DNA of 64,000 nt from Lachnospiraceae bacterium UBA935 (GTDB lineage: Bacteria > Bacillota > Clostridia > Lachnospirales > Lachnospiraceae): the NCBI GenBank assembly GCA_002293525.1, contig DBDJ01000018.1, positions 62,532 through 126,531 of the forward strand. The letters run 5' to 3'. Position 1 is the stretch's first letter. Each line of letters starts with the position of its first letter. Shown one piece after another: positions 7,937 through 16,149 of this stretch. The notes beneath the pieces were generated by a model. That model was not told where the DNA came from. It searched no databases and saw only the letters and a program-made list of their open reading frames with translations. Position numbers and translations under genes: made by a program.

Positions 7937-9661
7937 ATGAAATGTCCTAAATGCGGATTTGAATTGGCGGATGGCCAGCTCTATTGTGAGAGCTGCGGCG
8001 CAGAAATTCAGATTGTACCGGATTTCGAACCTGAAATAGAAAATAGTATCATTGAGTCGTTATCTACTGTCGCGGAAGAAATTGAAATGAGCCGCCGCAG
8101 GGATGATGAATTGGCAGAAGGCGATAGCGAAGGTAATACAGAAGACAATATAGAGGGTAATATAGAAGACAATAAAGAAGGCAAAACAGAAGGTAATAAT
8201 GAAGGCCATATAGAAGGTAATAATGAAGGCCATATAGAAGGCATTATCGAGTTAAACGAAAAAGATAACAGAAAAGGCCACAAAAGAGTTAACCACAAGG
8301 GTAATAATAAAGGTAAGAAGGAGGGTCGCCAGGAGGCCGACCAGGAAAGAAATCCGGAAGGCAGCCGAGAAGGCCGTCAAGTAACAGCAAGCGCTGGCGA
8401 TAGCAGCGCAAAAGAAGAGTCCCAGTCACGTGCCGGCCTGATTATCAGTATCAGCAGTTTTTTCGGAGTCATTATTCTTTCCTTGATCATCGGCGTCAGG
8501 ATGTACCATACCTATTCGACACCTTATCAGATTGAAAAGGCGAAAGAATATGCCGATGCCGGCGATTACCAAAAAGCTGTGGAATATATGGAAAAAGCGG
8601 ATGCCTTACTGCCGGAAAAAGCGGATATCCTCTATACGAAGGCAATCTATCATTATTTGAATCAGGAGCCGGAAGCAGCGATCGGCATCTTGGTTCCGAT
8701 GACCCAGAGTGACCGTTATACGGTTGAAGAAAAGGAAAAATGCTATGAACGCATCATTGAAATCCTGGATGAACAGGAACGCTATCAGGAAATCAGCGAT
8801 TTGCTGAGAAGCTGTGAAAATGAAGCTTTAGTGACCCGGTTTCAGTCTTATCTGGCCATGGAGCCAGAGTTCAGCATTGCTTCCGGAAGCTACCGCGAAG
8901 TAATTCCCCTGAAACTCAGTTCCAATACTTCAGGCAAGATCTATTATACCTTAAACGGCTCCAAGCCGTCGGTCAACAGCAATGTCTATACGGCACCGAT
9001 TTTTCTGGAATCAGGAGATTATATCGTGTCAGCCCTGTTTGTCAATGATTACGGGCTGGAAAGCCAGATTGTCCGGCATTCCTATTATATCGACCTGATG
9101 GTGCCCGACCCGCCGGAAATCGCCCTTTTCAGCGGATTATATGTAGAGCCGACGATGATCGAAGTGACCGTGCCGCCGGACTGTGAGGTATATTATACGA
9201 CGAACGGGAACGTCCCTACGGCAGACAGTACCCGTTATACCGCGCCGATCTTCATGCCGCTTGGAAGGGCGGAATTTACCTTTATAACCATAAGCGCGGA
9301 AGGAGTTTCCAGCGATACCGTAACCAGAAGCTTTGAATTCCGCTTGATCTCCGATATAACAGAGGCAGTCGCCGTCGAGAATATCATGCAGGCTCTGGTG
9401 GACAGACGGGTACTGATAGACATGTCAGGAAAAGTCTTAGGGATGGATGGCTATTTTGTATATCAGTATGACACAATGATCGTGATACCGGATAAAGGCC
9501 TTTACTATAAGATCGATGAATATTATCGGGAAGGCAGCAACGGCACGTTGGAAAAAACCGAACACCTCTATGCCGTGGAAGCTTATCAGGGAACCCCCAA
9601 TCGCCTGATCTATAACGAACAGGGGCAAATGGACCTGATTTCTCTTGCGCCTTCTAGTTAA
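7937..9661 (+). CDS. Zinc-ribbon membrane protein with TPR and chitobiase-like C-terminal repeats
   Basis: A 574-residue protein of unknown function. It starts with a zinc ribbon (CPKCG...CESCG, residues 3-22), then a low-complexity charged region of EGN/EDN/EGH units (about 55-155), and one membrane segment (about 168-190, GLIISISSFFGVIILSLII). TPR-like helices follow (YADAGDYQKAVEYMEKADALLP, about 205-300). Two beta-domain repeats of the CHB_HEX_C type come next, each with a YYT.NG..P....Y.APIF core (about 330-375 and 415-460). The C-terminal domain (about 480-574) is not recognised. The zinc ribbon should face the cytoplasm and the rest the outside. It may sense or scaffold at the envelope, but no function can be assigned. 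Confidence 0.85.
   Translation: MKCPKCGFELADGQLYCESCGAEIQIVPDFEPEIENSIIESLSTVAEEIEMSRRRDDELAEGDSEGNTEDNIEGNIEDNKEGKTEGNNEGHIEGNNEGHIEGIIELNEKDNRKGHKRVNHKGNNKGKKEGRQEADQERNPEGSREGRQVTASAGDSSAKEESQSRAGLIISISSFFGVIILSLIIGVRMYHTYSTPYQIEKAKEYADAGDYQKAVEYMEKADALLPEKADILYTKAIYHYLNQEPEAAIGILVPMTQSDRYTVEEKEKCYERIIEILDEQERYQEISDLLRSCENEALVTRFQSYLAMEPEFSIASGSYREVIPLKLSSNTSGKIYYTLNGSKPSVNSNVYTAPIFLESGDYIVSALFVNDYGLESQIVRHSYYIDLMVPDPPEIALFSGLYVEPTMIEVTVPPDCEVYYTTNGNVPTADSTRYTAPIFMPLGRAEFTFITISAEGVSSDTVTRSFEFRLISDITEAVAVENIMQALVDRRVLIDMSGKVLGMDGYFVYQYDTMIVIPDKGLYYKIDEYYREGSNGTLEKTEHLYAVEAYQGTPNRLIYNEQGQMDLISLAPSS
8189..8236 (+). repeat. In-frame 24-bp tandem repeat inside the zinc-ribbon gene
   Basis: Two identical 24-base units (8189-8212 and 8213-8236) encode EGNNEGHI twice. 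They sit inside a longer degenerate run of similar units (about 8110-8250). Because the unit is a multiple of three, copy-number changes would alter linker length without breaking the frame. Confidence 0.85.
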
Positions 9662-9669
9662 ATATGATG

Positions 9670-9738
9670 ATAATTCAAATTGGATAATCATTGTAATAAG
9701 ATAAATAATTCAAATTAGATCATAATTATGATAAGATA
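9670..9738 (+). repeat. Imperfect 34-bp tandem repeat before nfnAB
   Basis: Two units starting ATAATTCAAATT and ending ATAAGATA lie at 9670-9703 and 9705-9738. The differences are confined to the middle of each unit. They fill most of the AT-rich 110-base gap before nfnA and may hold its promoter or a regulator site; no clean -35/-10 pair was identified. Confidence 0.7.
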
Positions 9739-9772
9739 CAAGATTTTATAAAATAAATCGGAGGAAAAAAGA

Positions 9773-10663
9773 ATGTTTAAGATTTTACAAACGCAGGAAC
9801 TGGCGGACAGCATCTTCCTGATGGAAGTCGAGGCGCCAAGGATTGCCAAAGCCTGCCAGCCGGGACAGTTTGTTATTGTCAGGATGGATGAGGATGCCGA
9901 ACGGATTCCGCTGACGATATGTGACTATGACCGGGAAAAAGGAACCGTTACCATAGTATTTCAGATCGTCGGGGCGGGGACACAGATGATGGCGGAGCTG
10001 AAAGCCGGGGATTGTTTTTGTGATTTTGTCGGGCCGCTGGGCTGTGCTTCGGAATTTGTCGAGGAAGATATTGAGGCGCTTAAGCAGAAAAATATCCTGT
10101 TTGTTGCCGGCGGGGTCGGGACGGCGCCGGTCTATCCTCAAGTCAAATGGCTACATGAAAACGGCGTTCAGGCTGATGTGATTGTCGGCGCTAAAAATAA
10201 AGATCTTATCATTCTGGAAAAGGAAATGGAAGCGGTGGCCGGGAACCTATATGTGACCACGGATGACGGGTCCTACGGCAGGAGCGGCATGGTGACCGCA
10301 ACCATAAAAGAGCTGGTTAATACGGAGGGGAAGCAATACGACATCTGTGTCGCTATCGGCCCGATGATTATGATGAAGTTCGTCTGCCTGCTGACCAAAG
10401 AGTTAAGGATCCCCACGGTTGTCAGCCTGAACCCGATCATGGTTGACGGCACCGGAATGTGCGGTGCCTGCCGGGTGACGGTCGGCGGCAAGGTCAAATT
10501 TGCCTGCGTCGACGGCCCGGAGTTTGACGGCCACCTGGTTGATTTTGAGGAAGCTATGAAACGCCAGCAGATCTATAAGACTGCCGAAGGCCGCGCCTTT
10601 CTCAAAGCACGGGAGGGCGATACCCATCATGGCGGATGTAATAATTGCGGAGGTGACAACTAA
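9773..10663 (+). CDS. nfnA: NADH-dependent ferredoxin:NADP+ oxidoreductase, small subunit (NfnA/SudB-like)
   Basis: A 296-residue FAD/[2Fe-2S] protein of the dihydroorotate dehydrogenase electron-transfer family. It has an FAD-binding barrel (RIPLTICDYD, near residues 44-53), an NAD domain (FVAGGVGTAPVYPQ, near 111-124), and a cysteine motif CGACRV with a further cysteine in FACVDGPEFDG (near 228-247) that would bind the iron-sulfur cluster. The C-terminus ends in a Gly/Cys-rich tail. It pairs with NfnB, with which it overlaps by one base. The Nfn complex bifurcates electrons between NADPH, ferredoxin and NAD+; SudAB sulfide dehydrogenase is the closest alternative reading. Confidence 0.9.
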   Translation: MFKILQTQELADSIFLMEVEAPRIAKACQPGQFVIVRMDEDAERIPLTICDYDREKGTVTIVFQIVGAGTQMMAELKAGDCFCDFVGPLGCASEFVEEDIEALKQKNILFVAGGVGTAPVYPQVKWLHENGVQADVIVGAKNKDLIILEKEMEAVAGNLYVTTDDGSYGRSGMVTATIKELVNTEGKQYDICVAIGPMIMMKFVCLLTKELRIPTVVSLNPIMVDGTGMCGACRVTVGGKVKFACVDGPEFDGHLVDFEEAMKRQQIYKTAEGRAFLKAREGDTHHGGCNNCGGDN

Positions 10664-12066
10664 TGGACGTATTAAAGAAAGTACCGGTAAGAGAACAGGA
10701 ACCCCAGGTGCGGGCTGCCAATTTTGAGGAAGTCTGTCTCGGTTATAATAAAGAAGAAGCGATGGAAGAAGCGCTCAGATGCATTAACTGTAAAAACGCG
10801 CAGTGTATCAAGGGCTGCCCGGTCGCGATCGACATCCCGGCTTTTATTACTCAAGTCAAAGAAGGGAATATCGAACAGGCTTATCAGATTATCAGTGAAT
10901 CTTCCGCCCTGCCGGCGGTCTGCGGGCGCGTATGCCCCCAGGAAAGCCAGTGCGAGGGCAAGTGTATCCGGGGCATCAAGGGCGAGCCGGTTTCAATCGG
11001 CAAGCTGGAGCGTTTTGTCGCGGACTGGGCGATGGAGAACGCGATCAAACCCGAAGGTGCCAAGGAAAAGCAAGGGAAAAAGGTGGCTGTTATCGGTTCC
11101 GGCCCGGCCGGACTGACCTGTGCGGGTGATCTGGCGAAGCTGGGCTATGACGTCACGATCTTTGAAGCCCTTCATCAGCCGGGCGGCGTACTGGTATACG
11201 GGATTCCTGAGTTTCGTCTGCCCAAGCCGGATGTCGTCGCCAAGGAGATTGAAAATGTCAAGTCGCTCGGCGTAACCATCGAAACCGACGTGGTTATCGG
11301 CAAATCGGTGACGATTGACGAGCTGCTGAATGAAGAAGGTTTTTCCGCCGTTTTCATCGGTTCCGGTGCCGGCCTCCCCAAATTCATGGGTATCCCCGGC
11401 GAACAGGCCAACGGGGTCTTTTCGGCCAATGAATACCTGACGCGGAGCAATCTGATGAAGGCTTATGACGAGAATTCGCATACCCCCATTATGAGGGGCA
11501 AGAAGGTGGCTGTCGTCGGCGGCGGCAACGTGGCGATGGACGCCGCCAGAACGGCGCTGCGCCTGGGCGCAGAAGTCCATGTTGTTTACCGCCGGAGCGA
11601 AGAAGAACTGCCGGCCAGGGTAGAAGAAGTGCATCATGCCAAGGAAGAAGGCATTATCTTCGACCTGCTGACTAATCCTACGGAAATCTTAGCCGACGAG
11701 AACGGCTGGGTAAGCGGCCTTACCTGTGTCCGCATGGAACTGGGCGAGCCGGATGAATCCGGCCGAAGAAGGCCAGTGGTGAAACCGGGTTCTGAATTTA
11801 CGATCGCAGCCGACATGGTCATCATGTCGCTCGGGACTTCCCCCAATCCGCTGATCGCTTCCACGACCAAAGGGCTGGAAGTCAATAAATGGCAATGTAT
11901 TGTTGCCGATGAAGAGTTCGGTCAGACTTCAAAAGAGGGTGTGTTTGCCGGCGGCGATGCCGTTACCGGTGCGGCAACCGTCATCCTGGCCATGGGCGCA
12001 GGACGTGCGGGAGCCAGAGGAATCCATCAATATTTAAAGGGCGAGCAATTAATAACGGATAAGTAA
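10663..12066 (+). CDS. nfnB: NADPH-dependent ferredoxin/NAD oxidoreductase large subunit (NfnB, GltD-like)
   Basis: A 467-residue flavoprotein related to the glutamate synthase small subunit. An N-terminal cysteine-rich domain carries two cluster-binding sets (CINCKNAQCIKGCP near 40-53; CGRVCPQESQCEGKC near 86-100). It is followed by an FAD Rossmann motif (GSGPAGLTCAGDLAKLGYDV) and an NADPH motif (GGGNVAMDAARTALRLGAEV), and ends with GGDAVTGAATVILAMGAGR. No GltB large subunit is nearby and nfnA lies immediately upstream with a one-base overlap, which favours Nfn over glutamate synthase. Confidence 0.92.
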   Translation: MDVLKKVPVREQEPQVRAANFEEVCLGYNKEEAMEEALRCINCKNAQCIKGCPVAIDIPAFITQVKEGNIEQAYQIISESSALPAVCGRVCPQESQCEGKCIRGIKGEPVSIGKLERFVADWAMENAIKPEGAKEKQGKKVAVIGSGPAGLTCAGDLAKLGYDVTIFEALHQPGGVLVYGIPEFRLPKPDVVAKEIENVKSLGVTIETDVVIGKSVTIDELLNEEGFSAVFIGSGAGLPKFMGIPGEQANGVFSANEYLTRSNLMKAYDENSHTPIMRGKKVAVVGGGNVAMDAARTALRLGAEVHVVYRRSEEELPARVEEVHHAKEEGIIFDLLTNPTEILADENGWVSGLTCVRMELGEPDESGRRRPVVKPGSEFTIAADMVIMSLGTSPNPLIASTTKGLEVNKWQCIVADEEFGQTSKEGVFAGGDAVTGAATVILAMGAGRAGARGIHQYLKGEQLITDK

Positions 12067-12161
12067 CTAAATAATTATTCACTTAACAATACGTAATTAT
12101 TAATAGGTAGGAAGAGACTGCAAGCCGGTCATATTGGTTTATTGGATGAACGATGCGCAGT

Positions 12162-12183
12162 GTGCCGGCCGGATGACCGGCAC
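12162..12183 (+). other. GC-rich hairpin before zinc-ribbon gene 2
   Basis: GTGCCGG and CCGGCAC form a perfect 7-base stem around an 8-base loop about 30 bases before ATG 12215. No T-run follows, so it is not a standard terminator; it may affect leader structure. Confidence 0.5.
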
Positions 12184-12214
12184 GCTGGCAACAGGACAAG
12201 CACGGAGGTATAAT

Positions 12215-13147
12215 ATGGGATGGTGTCCGGAGTGTAAGAGCGAGTATGTAGAAGGTATTACGGAATGCGTAGATTGTGGCTGTACATTGGTTGAGGAACT
12301 GCCGGATGAAAATGAAGCAACGGAGCACATGCCGGATGATTTCTTAGCCGCAGAAGATGAAGAAGACGGAGCATTACTCTTTGATGAGGATTCTTTGGTC
12401 AGGGAGATCATGGAAGATGCGGTTTTAGGGGAAAATATTGAGGAAGGCGAAGCTTCGGAAGAGGAACTGCGTCAGAGAATCCGCGAAGTGGCCGCCAGAA
12501 AGCTGGCAGATCAGATGCGCTCCCAGCCGGCCGGGTTTTACCGGAATCACGATGAACGGGCTGAGGAACATCGGTCTTCCGCATTTACGCTGCTGTTTGT
12601 GGGCGGGGCAGGAATGGTTGCCGTTGTGTTGTTCTTTGTGGATGTTTTCCCCATCCAGGTCGCGCCTTTCAGTAAGTATATGATCAGCGGCGTTATGGGC
12701 GTTCTGTTTATCCTCTTTTTTGTCATGGGGCTGATGTCCATGAAAAAATCCCGGGTACTGGCCCAGAAAGCCGGAAAAGAGAACAACCTCACCAGGGAGA
12801 TCAAGAACTGGTGCCAGGAAAACATCAAAGCCGAGGAACTGGACAGGCAGCTTTTTTCTGAGGAAGAAGAAGCGGGTTTAAGTGAGGAAATCAAGTACTT
12901 TAAACGCACTGACAGGATCCGGCAGATGTTAAGCAAGCAGTTTATCAATCTGGAAGAAGGCTACCTTGAAAGGCTGATCGACGAAGTATATCCTGATTTT
13001 TTCGAGAATGAAGATTCAGAAGAGGAAAATCCTGAAGAGGAAGAGCCTGTAGATCAAGAGCCGGAAGAGGAAGAGCCAGAAGAGGAAGAGCCGGAAGAGG
13101 AAGAGTCAGAATATAAAGAGCCTGTAGATCAAGGCCCGAAAGAATGA
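12215..13147 (+). CDS. Zinc-ribbon membrane protein with acidic C-terminal tail
   Basis: A 310-residue protein of unknown function. The N-terminus is a zinc ribbon (WCPECKSEY...CVDCGC, residues 3-25). It is followed by an acidic linker, two membrane segments separated by a short turn (about 132-150 and 158-178), a helical region, and a run of EEEPEEEEPEEEE-type repeats at the end. The start is ATG 12215 after the strong ribosome site CGGAGGT; a longer frame from 12134 lacks one. The stop overlaps the rlmH start by 4 bases. Together with the 7937 gene it brackets nfnAB, and both begin with the same type of zinc ribbon. Confidence 0.85.
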   Translation: MGWCPECKSEYVEGITECVDCGCTLVEELPDENEATEHMPDDFLAAEDEEDGALLFDEDSLVREIMEDAVLGENIEEGEASEEELRQRIREVAARKLADQMRSQPAGFYRNHDERAEEHRSSAFTLLFVGGAGMVAVVLFFVDVFPIQVAPFSKYMISGVMGVLFILFFVMGLMSMKKSRVLAQKAGKENNLTREIKNWCQENIKAEELDRQLFSEEEEAGLSEEIKYFKRTDRIRQMLSKQFINLEEGYLERLIDEVYPDFFENEDSEEENPEEEEPVDQEPEEEEPEEEEPEEEESEYKEPVDQGPKE

Positions 13148-13623
13148 AAATAAGCATTATAGCAGTAGGCCGGATCAAGGAAAAGTATCTGAAGGATGCT
13201 GTCAGTGAGTATTCCAAACGTCTGAGCAGATACTGTAAGCTTGCCATATTAGAAGCAGAGGATGAGCAGACACCGGATAAAGCCAGTGAAGCACTCAGGG
13301 AACAGATCAAGGAAAAGGAAGCCAAGCGAATCTTTCACCATATCGCTCAGGATTCTTACGTGATTGCGTTGGACATCAAAGGCCAGAAGCTGGACTCGGA
13401 AGGCTTTGCCGGCCATCTGAAAGAGCTGACAGTAAGAGGACATAGCCACGTACAGTTCATTATCGGCGGTTCGCTAGGGCTTCATCCTTCGGTGCTGGCA
13501 CGGGCAGATTACTTACTTAGTTTTTCTGATTTGACGTTTCCGCATCAGCTGATGCGGGTTATCTTATTAGAACAGACATACCGGGGATGCCGGATTAACG
13601 CTGGGGAGCCTTATCATAAGTAG
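13144..13623 (+). CDS. rlmH: 23S rRNA (pseudouridine-1915-N3)-methyltransferase
   Basis: A 159-residue SPOUT-class methyltransferase that modifies helix 69 of 23S rRNA in assembled 70S ribosomes. It has the family-typical start MKISIIAVGRIKEKY and the knot region FIIGGSLGLHPSV...LSFSDLTFPHQLMRVILLEQTYR. The family C-terminus YRGCRINAGEPYHK is intact. It overlaps the preceding gene by 4 bases. Its last bases overlap the remnant gene on the other strand (13614-13750). Confidence 0.97.
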   Translation: MKISIIAVGRIKEKYLKDAVSEYSKRLSRYCKLAILEAEDEQTPDKASEALREQIKEKEAKRIFHHIAQDSYVIALDIKGQKLDSEGFAGHLKELTVRGHSHVQFIIGGSLGLHPSVLARADYLLSFSDLTFPHQLMRVILLEQTYRGCRINAGEPYHK

Positions 13624-13750
13624 GCTTTCCATTCTTCGCGTTTGAAGCCGATAAAGACGTGCTGCTCATCTATTCCGTTCCGGTCGCATCAAGACAGGCT
13701 TTTGCTTTTTGACAGGTAGAACATTTGGGATAGCAGATAAAGGTAAGCAT
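13614..13750 (-). pseudogene. Remnant of an ArsC/Spx-family (thioredoxin-fold) gene
   Basis: On the minus strand an ATG at 13750-13748, preceded by an AGAAGGA ribosome site, opens MLTFICYPKCSTCQKAKACLDA, which matches the N-terminus of ArsC/Spx-like proteins including the CxxC motif. The frame stops at TAG soon after. In the frame shifted by one base, the DNA reads on as EQHVFIGFKREEWKAYL and then TGA at 13616-13614, which looks like the C-terminus of the same family. About half of the roughly 115-residue protein is missing, so this is an internally deleted pseudogene. The N-terminal match is clear; the C-terminal match is my recognition. Confidence 0.6.
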
Positions 13751-13844
13751 GTTTAGATCCTTCTGTATTTCAACTTTTGAATTCATATTATTCTTTATTC
13801 AAACATTTCTGCAAAATTCTTTTTTATTTTAAGCGAATAGCCCA

Positions 13845-14591
13845 TCAATGTTCAGCATCATATTCCAGAATCGTACCGTCGGCAGCATTTATATCAAACT
13901 CATATTCCATATTGCCGGACCAGAATGCAATCTGATAAACGGCGATGCCATCGTCGTATTCAAAGGATGTTTCGTTAAATACGACCTGGTCTGCGGTCAG
14001 GTTTACCGAGGCCAGGGCTATGGACTTGGCCTCGTCCAGACTGATCTCACCTTGAGCCGGAACTGGATTGCCGCCCTGCTGTGCAGGCTGCACGGCATAA
14101 TTCTCAATATCAAAGTCATATGAGAGAATAGCGCCGGTAACGGCATCGACCTCATAATCATATTCGGTGTTGCTTTGATAAAATTCAATATCATATACAG
14201 TACGACCGTCATCATGGTCCAAATGAGCCCTTACAAAGGTCAAATCAGCTTCGCTCAGACCGGCATGTTCCAAGGCAGCCGCCTTGGCAGCTTCTTCACC
14301 GATGAAAGCATCGGTTGCTGCCGGCTGAGGAGCCATAGCAGGGTCGGCGGCAGAACCTGATGTGACCGTAGCATCCACAGAGTCTGCGGGAACAACAGGA
14401 TCGGCAGCATTGGACGAACTGTCGTTTGTTTCCGGAACATCCGCCGGTTCGGCCGACTGGACAGTTTCACTTGGCGGCAAACCCGCCGATGTATTGTTGC
14501 CCGCGCATCCTCCTAACAATCCTGACAAAAGGAAACAGGAAACAGCAAGTATACAAGGTGTTATTTTTTTCATTTTTTTCATTTTTTTCAT
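13845..14591 (-). CDS. Lipoprotein with two PepSY domains
   Basis: A 248-residue predicted lipoprotein. The signal peptide ends in a lipobox (LLGGC, cysteine near residue 29), followed by an Ala/Pro/Ser/Asp-rich linker. Two PepSY-type domains (about 95-165 and 180-248) follow, each with an EAK.IAL.hAGL...D start, a YDIEF-like middle and a final GxIL.YD. The N-terminus begins MKKMKKMKK, encoded by a 9-base unit repeated three times; ATG 14591 is preceded by AAGGAGG. PepSY lipoproteins next to two-component systems often act in envelope sensing or protease inhibition. It shares a promoter motif with the regulator operon upstream. Confidence 0.88.
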   Translation of the reverse strand: MKKMKKMKKITPCILAVSCFLLSGLLGGCAGNNTSAGLPPSETVQSAEPADVPETNDSSSNAADPVVPADSVDATVTSGSAADPAMAPQPAATDAFIGEEAAKAAALEHAGLSEADLTFVRAHLDHDDGRTVYDIEFYQSNTEYDYEVDAVTGAILSYDFDIENYAVQPAQQGGNPVPAQGEISLDEAKSIALASVNLTADQVVFNETSFEYDDGIAVYQIAFWSGNMEYEFDINAADGTILEYDAEH

Positions 14592-14658
14592 TTCATGCCC
14601 TCCTTACGGTATCGTTGCTTCATGGTCTCCGCCACGCAACGTCGGTTGCTGTATTTAT

Positions 14659-14690
14659 ATTATCAGTGTTATATTAGAACAGTATTAGAA
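14659..14690 (-). promoter_or_regulatory. Promoter with TTCTAAT direct repeats before the PepSY lipoprotein gene
   Basis: On the minus strand TTCTAAT (14690-14684), ACTG, TTCTAAT (14679-14673) is followed seven bases later by TGATAAT, a plausible -10 box. The same layout stands before the response-regulator gene (16869-16886). Direct repeats with an 11-base period at the -35 position are typical of OmpR/PhoB-family activator sites. Confidence 0.75.
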
Positions 14691-14730
14691 TCCAAAAACA
14701 TTCGTAATCGCCCTAACCGGGCTTACTTTC

Positions 14731-16140
14731 TCATGTTTGTTTACGCATGGAGCCGGAGCCGCCAAAGCGGACAATAAAAATGCTTCCTTTTCCCAGAGCA
14801 CTTTCTACAGTTACGGTGCCGCCGTGAAGCTCCGCAATCTGCTTGACCATCGCCAGGCCCAGACCGATTCCGGCACTCTTAGCGGGGCTGCGGGCTTTGT
14901 CAACACGATAGAAGCGGTTCCATATCTTAGGCAGTTCTTCCGGAGCGATGCCGATGCCGTCGTCAGCCACAGAAAGAACCGTTTCAAAAGCATTCTGGGT
15001 CAGGCTGATCAGGACAGTTCCATTTACTTTACCATATCGTTCGGCATTGCTCAAGAGATTTACCAGCATCCGGGACAGCAGCGTCCGGTCTGACTTGATA
15101 TGGATGCCCGGCTGAATATTTTCCTTCAGGGTAATATTCTTTGCGCTGTAATCCTTTCGCTCCTGGCATAGGGAAGCAACGATATGGCTCAGGTCAAGCA
15201 GCTCCCAGGAGAGGCCTTCCGTCTGTTGTTCGATGCGGGTAAACTCCAGCAAAGATTCGATAAGATGCGTCATTCGGTAGCCTTGTTTCTGAATCGTGCC
15301 GAGCGCTTCATAAAGCTCTTGCTCACCGGCGGCATTTTCAAACGCATATTCGCACTGCGCAAGGATCGTTGCGACCGGAGTCCGCAATTCATGGGAGGCA
15401 TCGGAAGTAAAATGACGCTCGGCTTCAAAGTTAGTTTCCAGGCGGTCAAACATCCGGTTAAAGGTTCCAGCCAGCTGATGTAGCTCGTCACCGCTGCCGT
15501 CCAGTTCGATACGTTTGGAAAGGTCGCCGCTGTTTCCGATGGTTTCTGCCGTCTCGCTGATTTTCTTAATCGGCAGAAGCGATTTTGCGGCAATCAAGTA
15601 ACCGCCACCCGCAGCAGCGAAGATCAGCAGCGGAAGAGCAATCAGCGCAGCGCGGTAAATAGCGGAGGTGATTGCCGTGTCGTTCTCCGAGACTACGCTG
15701 CGGATCCAAAGCCCATCATATAACGGGAAGGAAACGAATCGGTCATAGACCAGATAAGTCTCGGAGCCGCGTCCGGCACCGGTTGCGGCACCGGATTCGC
15801 CCCTGATATCCAGCGAGCGGATGTCGCCGTCGGCAAATGTCAGGTTTTCCAGCTCTTCATGCGGAGCATAACCGCTGATCTTTGCTCCGTCTGCCGAAAA
15901 GACGAGGCAGTAGATCCCGTTCTGAAAAGCGATAAAATCATCATCTATTTCCAGCTGTCCGTCGTCATATTCGATTTCACCCAGATTATCCTCCGTCAGA
16001 CGCACCAGCTCGCCTCTGATCTGATGCGTGGCGGAAGTATCGGACAGAACCGCAATAAACAGGAAGACCACCGCCGAAAGCAATATCATGAATATCGTAA
16101 ACCAGCTCGTTATTCTTAACTTAATAGAGAGTTTTTTCAT
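14731..16140 (-). CDS. Sensor histidine kinase
   Basis: A 469-residue membrane kinase. It has membrane segments near residues 11-32 and 165-187 flanking an extracellular sensor loop of about 130 residues, then a HAMP-like linker. The dimerisation/phosphoacceptor motif FTSDASHELRTP holds the phosphorylated histidine (near residue 250). ATPase boxes follow: N box NLLSNAERYGK, G1 DDGIGIAPEELP, G2 GIGLGLAMV. It starts 10 bases after the stop of the response regulator, so the two form one operon. The sensor domain is not recognised, so the stimulus is unknown. Confidence 0.95.
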   Translation of the reverse strand: MKKLSIKLRITSWFTIFMILLSAVVFLFIAVLSDTSATHQIRGELVRLTEDNLGEIEYDDGQLEIDDDFIAFQNGIYCLVFSADGAKISGYAPHEELENLTFADGDIRSLDIRGESGAATGAGRGSETYLVYDRFVSFPLYDGLWIRSVVSENDTAITSAIYRAALIALPLLIFAAAGGGYLIAAKSLLPIKKISETAETIGNSGDLSKRIELDGSGDELHQLAGTFNRMFDRLETNFEAERHFTSDASHELRTPVATILAQCEYAFENAAGEQELYEALGTIQKQGYRMTHLIESLLEFTRIEQQTEGLSWELLDLSHIVASLCQERKDYSAKNITLKENIQPGIHIKSDRTLLSRMLVNLLSNAERYGKVNGTVLISLTQNAFETVLSVADDGIGIAPEELPKIWNRFYRVDKARSPAKSAGIGLGLAMVKQIAELHGGTVTVESALGKGSIFIVRFGGSGSMRKQT

Positions 16141-16149
16141 AAGTTCACC

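Noticed and set aside
10993..11637. A 214-codon minus-strand frame opposite nfnB
   Set aside because: It mirrors the plus-strand codons of a well-conserved flavoprotein and has no plausible domain or ribosome site.
10663..12066. Reading the NfnB gene as the glutamate synthase small subunit GltD
   Set aside because: No GltB gene is present and the partner is an NfnA-type FAD/[2Fe-2S] protein with a one-base overlap.
12998..13140. Acidic codon repeats at the end of the second zinc-ribbon gene as a mobile or structural DNA repeat
   Set aside because: The GAAGAGGAAGAGCC-like units are in-frame low-complexity coding sequence for a Glu/Pro tail and are not found outside the gene.
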